Assembly (NCBI RefSeq): GCF_946479275.1
Contig: NZ_CAMLFE010000001.1
Coordinates: 62,001 to 126,000 of the forward strand
DNA: 64,000 nucleotides
Direction: 5' to 3'
DNA from: an uncultured Bartonella sp.
Lineage (GTDB): Bacteria > Pseudomonadota > Alphaproteobacteria > Rhizobiales > Rhizobiaceae
Positions 59,848-64,000 of the stretch are shown here, piece after piece. Under the pieces are notes generated by a model that worked only from the letters and a program-made list of their open reading frames with translations, was not told where the DNA came from and did no database searches. Position numbers and translations under genes: made by a program. Position 1 is the stretch's first letter. Each line of letters opens with the position of its first letter.

Positions 59848-62127
59848 TCAAATAGAACGGCGGGATTTTCGTGATGAACGATTGAAACGGCGTGCGCCCG
59901 TCTTGCTCTTATGATGAGAAACTGGTGACAATGGCAGTGGCCGTGGAGCGCTTAACATTTCAAACCGCATTGCTCCGGCAATCGGTTGTGCTTCAACGAG
60001 ACGTACAGTGACGCTATCTCCGAGCTGGTAGCCTTTATGGCTTTTCTCACCTATCAAAGCGTGACGTGCTTCGTCAAAAATATAATAGTCGGTAGCCAGA
60101 GTTGAAATAGGTGTAAAACCGTCGGCTCCCAACCGGTCCAGTGAAATGAATAAACCGGATTTTGTGACACCAGCAACACGTCCCGTAAATTCAGCGCCAA
60201 TTTTATCTGCTAGGAAATGCGCAACCAAGCGGTCGATCGTTTCCCGTTCGGCAGCCATTGCCCGTCGCTCTGTAAGAGAAATTGCAACCGCAATTTCATC
60301 AAGATTCTTCTCTTCCTCGTTTGTCAAACCGTCATTGCCGAGCTTCAGCGATTTGATCAACGCACGATGAACGATTAAATCCGCATAACGGCGAATAGGC
60401 GAAGTGAAATGGGCGTAGTTACGTAAGTTGAGGCCAAAATGACCGATATTTTCGGGCGCATATTCTGCTTGTGATTGGGTACGCAACACCACCTGATTAA
60501 CCAGCTCTTGTTGATCGGTGTCTTTCACCCGCTCAAGAATTTTATTAAAGCGTTCCGGCGTAAGCTCCGCGCCGCGGGAAAGTGAAAGACCAAGTGACGC
60601 CAAAAATTCTCTCAAACCTTCTTGTTTTGCAAGCGATGGCTGGTCATGTATACGATAGATCAAAGGTTGATGTTTGGATTTGAGGGTTTCAGCGGCCGAT
60701 ACATTGGCTTGAATCATAAATTCTTCAATAAGCTTATGGGCATCAAGGCGTGGCGGTATGACCACGTCTTTAATGCGTCCGCCTTCGTCAAGAATTATTT
60801 TCCTTTCAGGCAGATCGAGTTCCAGCGGCTGCCGTTCGGCACGCGCTTTTTTGAGCAAATCATATGCTGCCCAAAGGGGCTTCAATACGTTTTCAAGTAT
60901 GGGCAAAGTTTTTTCGTCAGGCTTGCCGTCAATAGCCCTTTGCGTTTGCTCATAAGAAAGTTTGGCACATGAGCGCATCAATATACGGTGAAAACTGTGA
61001 CTTTGTTTTTTCCCTTGACTATCAAAAACCATGCGAACGGCCATAGCAGGTCTATCTTCGCCTTCGCGCAGAGAACAAAAGTTATTCGAAATTCGTTCCG
61101 GCAACATCGGTACAACCCGATCGGGAAAATAGACCGAATTACCGCGTTTTAGTGCTTCCTTATCCATTGCACTGTCAGGGCGGACATAATAACCGACATC
61201 TGCAATAGCAACCGTTACGATAACCCCGCCTTTATTTTCTTCACTATCATCCATTTTTGCACAAACGGCATCGTCGTGATCCTTTGCATCTTCGGGGTCA
61301 ATAGTTACGAGCGGGAGGTCGCGCCAATCTTCCCGATTTTCCATTGTTGCAGGTTTGGCGCCTTCCGCCTCTTCCAAAACACGTTCAGGAAAAATATGGG
61401 GAATATCGTGCGAAATGATTGCAATCATCGATAGTGCTTTTTCACTATCTACACTGCCTAGAATATTTTTAACGACGCCGCGTTTCAAACCATAATGCTT
61501 GTCACGACCGATCTCTACTTCGACGAGGTCTCCTGCTTTCGCTTCGCTATCCGGGGGGAGATCAACAGCAACTTCGGCGTCTTTTCGATCAATCGGCTCA
61601 AGACGCCATTTACCTTTGCCCAAATCACGAAGAACGCCCATAGCGGTAAAATCTCGTTTATCAATCTTCTTGATAGCTCGGCCGGTATAAGAAGGTCCTT
61701 CCTCTTTTTTATTACGGAAAATTTTGGCTAGAATTCGATCGCCAACGCCGATAGCAGGTCCTTTTGAGTGTCTTGCCGGATGAAGAGCGACAAGCGGCGC
61801 ATCTTCACCATCCCATTCGGAAGGTTCTGCGATAAAGCCACCATCATGATCGCGCCCTTTAATGTCAAGAATCGCGACCGGCGGAAGCATGTGTTTTGGA
61901 ACAATTTTTTTGCGTTGTTTGGAGACGACACCCTCGGCTTTCAGTTCACGTAAAAGGTCTTTAAGCCAAATTCGCGCATCCCCTTTGAGGTTGAAAGCTT
62001 TGGCAATCTCTCGTTTTCCGGACAAATTCGGATTTTCTTTGATGAAAGAAAGAATATCATCCTTTGTGGGTAAGTGTGAAGGTTTGTTCCTGCTAACGGG
62101 ATGTTGTTTCATAGCTCTATTTTCCAT
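59848..62127 (-). CDS. rnr: ribonuclease R
   Basis: 759 residues. 3'-5' exoribonuclease for structured RNA. N-terminal HTH (about 20-70, DDILSFIKENPNLSGKREIAK), cold-shock OB, RNB catalytic domain with LVTIDPEDAKDHDDAVCAK (Asp cluster) and GNSVYFPDRVVPMLPE, S1 domain (RVAGVTKSGLFISLDRLGADGF) and a basic Arg/Ser tail. ATG 62112 (5 codons in) is also possible. Confidence 0.95.
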   Translation of the reverse strand: MENRAMKQHPVSRNKPSHLPTKDDILSFIKENPNLSGKREIAKAFNLKGDARIWLKDLLRELKAEGVVSKQRKKIVPKHMLPPVAILDIKGRDHDGGFIAEPSEWDGEDAPLVALHPARHSKGPAIGVGDRILAKIFRNKKEEGPSYTGRAIKKIDKRDFTAMGVLRDLGKGKWRLEPIDRKDAEVAVDLPPDSEAKAGDLVEVEIGRDKHYGLKRGVVKNILGSVDSEKALSMIAIISHDIPHIFPERVLEEAEGAKPATMENREDWRDLPLVTIDPEDAKDHDDAVCAKMDDSEENKGGVIVTVAIADVGYYVRPDSAMDKEALKRGNSVYFPDRVVPMLPERISNNFCSLREGEDRPAMAVRMVFDSQGKKQSHSFHRILMRSCAKLSYEQTQRAIDGKPDEKTLPILENVLKPLWAAYDLLKKARAERQPLELDLPERKIILDEGGRIKDVVIPPRLDAHKLIEEFMIQANVSAAETLKSKHQPLIYRIHDQPSLAKQEGLREFLASLGLSLSRGAELTPERFNKILERVKDTDQQELVNQVVLRTQSQAEYAPENIGHFGLNLRNYAHFTSPIRRYADLIVHRALIKSLKLGNDGLTNEEEKNLDEIAVAISLTERRAMAAERETIDRLVAHFLADKIGAEFTGRVAGVTKSGLFISLDRLGADGFTPISTLATDYYIFDEARHALIGEKSHKGYQLGDSVTVRLVEAQPIAGAMRFEMLSAPRPLPLSPVSHHKSKTGARRFNRSSRKSRRSI

Positions 62128-62140
62128 CCCGTTTCACGGG

Positions 62141-64000
62141 TTATTCTGCTTTCTTGGAGGTTGCCTTTTTGGTTGACGCCTTTTTTACCGTCTTTTTGGT
62201 GACGCTTTTCTTGGTTGCCGTAGTTTTTGTTACAGATTTTTTTACTGTGGCTTTACGACCTTTTTTGGGAGAAGCTGCTTTTTGTGAAATGAGTTCCAAG
62301 GCTTCTTCCAAAGTTACCGATGCCGGGTCTTTGCCTTTTGGTAACGTTGCATTGATCTTGCCCCAGTTGACATAAGGCCCATAACGGCCATCGCGCACTG
62401 TGACATCACCACCATCGGGATGTTGTCCGAGGGTGGCAATAGCTTTGGGCGTAGATCCCCTCCGTGCGCCTCCGCGCGCCTGTTTTTCAGCCAAAACACT
62501 TACCGCCCTGTTGATGCCGATGTCGAAAACCTCTTCCGGTGTTTCGAGATTGGCATATTGGCCATCATGAGACACATAAGGTCCATATCTGCCGATAGAA
62601 GCCATAATCGGCTTGCCGGTTTCAGGATGTATTCCGACTTCACGCGGTAGAGATAAAAGAGCAAGTGCTTTTTCCAAATTCATTTCACTTGGCGACCAGC
62701 TTTTCGGAAGGCCTGCGCGTTTCAGTTCGTCTCCATGCTTACACTCAACATAAGGGCCGAAACGACCGATTTTAAGTGTTACGTCTTCGCCATTATCGGG
62801 GTTTTTGCCTAGAATTGTAGGGCCATCTTGCTCGGTTGCGTTGCTATCCTTTGCGTCTTCACTTCCCAATTGTCTGGTATATTTGCAATCGGGATAATTG
62901 GAACAACCGACAAAGGCACCATAACGGCCGAGTTTAAGAGACAGACGCCCCTCATGGCAGAGAGGGCAGGAGCGGGGATCACTGCCGTCTTCGCGCGGCG
63001 GAAATGCGAGTGGTGCAAGCGCGTCATTTAACACATCAAGCACATTGCTCACGCGTAATTCTTTAATATCGGAAACCGAAGCATTGAACGCGTCCCAGAA
63101 TTCGCGCAATACCTGCTTCCAGGACAACTTGCCGTCGGAGATGAGATCAAGCTTTTCTTCAAGATCGGCAGTAAAATCGTATTCGACATACCGGTTGAAG
63201 AAATTTTCAAGGAACGCGGTAACAATTCGCCCTTTTGCCTCGGGAATAAGCCTGCGCTTGTCTATCGTGACGTAATCGCGATCACGTAAAGTGGCAAGGG
63301 TCGAAGCATAAGTCGAAGGGCGACCGATACCGAGCTCTTCCAGTTTTTTGATCAGGGTTGCTTCGGAATAACGGGCAGGAGGTTCTGTCGTATGTTTGAG
63401 AGCGTCTATCGACACTTTTTTGAGCTCTTCATCCGCTTCCATTTTTGGCAGCCGCATCGAGTCTTCACTATCGGCAGAGTCGTCATCTTTCTGATCAAAA
63501 TAGGCAGCAATAAATCCGTCAAATGTTATCACCGACCCGACAGCTCTCAAATTCGCATGGTCGGAACCGTTTATTGCTTCAATCTCGACCGTGGTACGCT
63601 CAATATCGGCAGACTTCATCTGACTGGCGATTGCCCTTTTCCAAACAAGCTCGTAAAGTTTGAATTGATCGCTATCAAGAAATTTTTTAATGTCGTCCGG
63701 TTTACGTTTGAAATCGGTTGGACGTATAGCCTCATGCGCCTCTTGCGCGTTTTTTGCTTTAGTCGAATAGAAGCGTGGTTTCTCGGGCACATAATTTGCA
63801 CCGAATGTATCATGAATGGCATTTCTTGCCGCTTCAATCGCCTCGGGGGCAATCTGTACGCCGTCGGTACGCATATAAGTAATGAGGCCGGTTGTTTCGC
63901 CGCCAATGTCTATACCTTCGTAGAGTTTCTGTGCCACTTGCATAGTGCGCGAGGCCGAAAATCCAAGTTTTGATGAAGCCGCTTGTTGTAATGTTGACGT
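62141..64000 (-). CDS. topA: DNA topoisomerase I, C-terminal part (partial at window end)
   Basis: Open to the window edge; about 619 residues of the C-terminal part, with TSTLQQAASSKLGFSASRTM at the edge. Catalytic Tyr in GLITYMRTDG. Zinc-finger-like CPLCHEGRLSLKLGRYGAFVGCSNYPDC-type motif, then TopC repeats (LKIGRFGPYVECKHG; SIGRYGPYVSHDG; RDGRYGPYVNWGK) and a Lys/Ala-rich tail. Relaxes negative supercoils. The stop lies 13 bases before the rnr start. Confidence 0.96.
   Translation of the reverse strand, partial: TSTLQQAASSKLGFSASRTMQVAQKLYEGIDIGGETTGLITYMRTDGVQIAPEAIEAARNAIHDTFGANYVPEKPRFYSTKAKNAQEAHEAIRPTDFKRKPDDIKKFLDSDQFKLYELVWKRAIASQMKSADIERTTVEIEAINGSDHANLRAVGSVITFDGFIAAYFDQKDDDSADSEDSMRLPKMEADEELKKVSIDALKHTTEPPARYSEATLIKKLEELGIGRPSTYASTLATLRDRDYVTIDKRRLIPEAKGRIVTAFLENFFNRYVEYDFTADLEEKLDLISDGKLSWKQVLREFWDAFNASVSDIKELRVSNVLDVLNDALAPLAFPPREDGSDPRSCPLCHEGRLSLKLGRYGAFVGCSNYPDCKYTRQLGSEDAKDSNATEQDGPTILGKNPDNGEDVTLKIGRFGPYVECKHGDELKRAGLPKSWSPSEMNLEKALALLSLPREVGIHPETGKPIMASIGRYGPYVSHDGQYANLETPEEVFDIGINRAVSVLAEKQARGGARRGSTPKAIATLGQHPDGGDVTVRDGRYGPYVNWGKINATLPKGKDPASVTLEEALELISQKAASPKKGRKATVKKSVTKTTATKKSVTKKTVKKASTKKATSKKAE

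Overview
The window looks like chromosome of an alphaproteobacterium of the Rhizobiales, most likely a Bartonella of the bee-gut type. This is an inference from gene content and order: topA-rnr-MFS-rpmG, accB-accC-aat, a zinc-free L33, cobS/cobT, and base composition in the mid-40s percent GC. Host genes flank one intact-looking temperate siphophage prophage of about 38.7 kb.

The prophage runs from attL (877-894) to attR (39604-39621). These are an 18-bp direct repeat that is the 3' end of a tRNA-Thr(UGU) gene, which stays complete at the right end. Two copies of an 11-bp motif beside attR and one inverted copy inside attL look like arm-type integrase sites.

Reading from the centre, the immunity region (about 30.0-33.1 kb) has a Cro/YdaS-like gene diverging from a LexA/CI-type repressor. 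The repressor is followed by a HEPN-type gene with a partner and a membrane-anchored protein of unknown role. The two early promoters carry matching inverted repeats (AATGTAA...TTACATT) and are likely targets of the same repressor. Rightward, 33.4-39.5 kb, lie recombination genes (ERF annealase, YqaJ exonuclease, SSB, NinB-like), two HNH nucleases, small genes and the integrase. Leftward, 29.8-25.5 kb, lie a DUF1376 replication protein, GapR, a winged-helix regulator, a beta-solenoid-like protein, a VRR-NUC-like nuclease and an AT-hook-like protein. Then come a RelE-like toxin gene with an unusual partner, an HNH gene, the terminase pair, and an HK97-type head and long-tail module with a -1 frameshift tail chaperone. 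Tail tip and fibre genes and a lysis cassette (endolysin, overlapping spanins, putative holin) end near attL.

The most striking part is 12.8-15.2 kb. Between the tail chaperone and the tape-measure gene sits a cassette that matches the immI region of phage P22: a divergent Mnt-like/Arc-like pair, an antirepressor, and overlapping promoters each holding a CCAC-N-GTGG-type site. An exported protein of unknown function is carried beside it in the opposite direction to the tail genes.

Right of the prophage the host genes are: aat, accC, accB, a DsbA-like thiol oxidoreductase, an M48 metalloprotease, an aminotransferase, dusA, a retropepsin-like protease, cobS/cobT, thiM, an Lrp regulator, a UDG-family protein, a nuclease, a GST, mobB/mobA, an L,D-transpeptidase, rpmG, an MFS transporter, rnr and the 3' part of topA.
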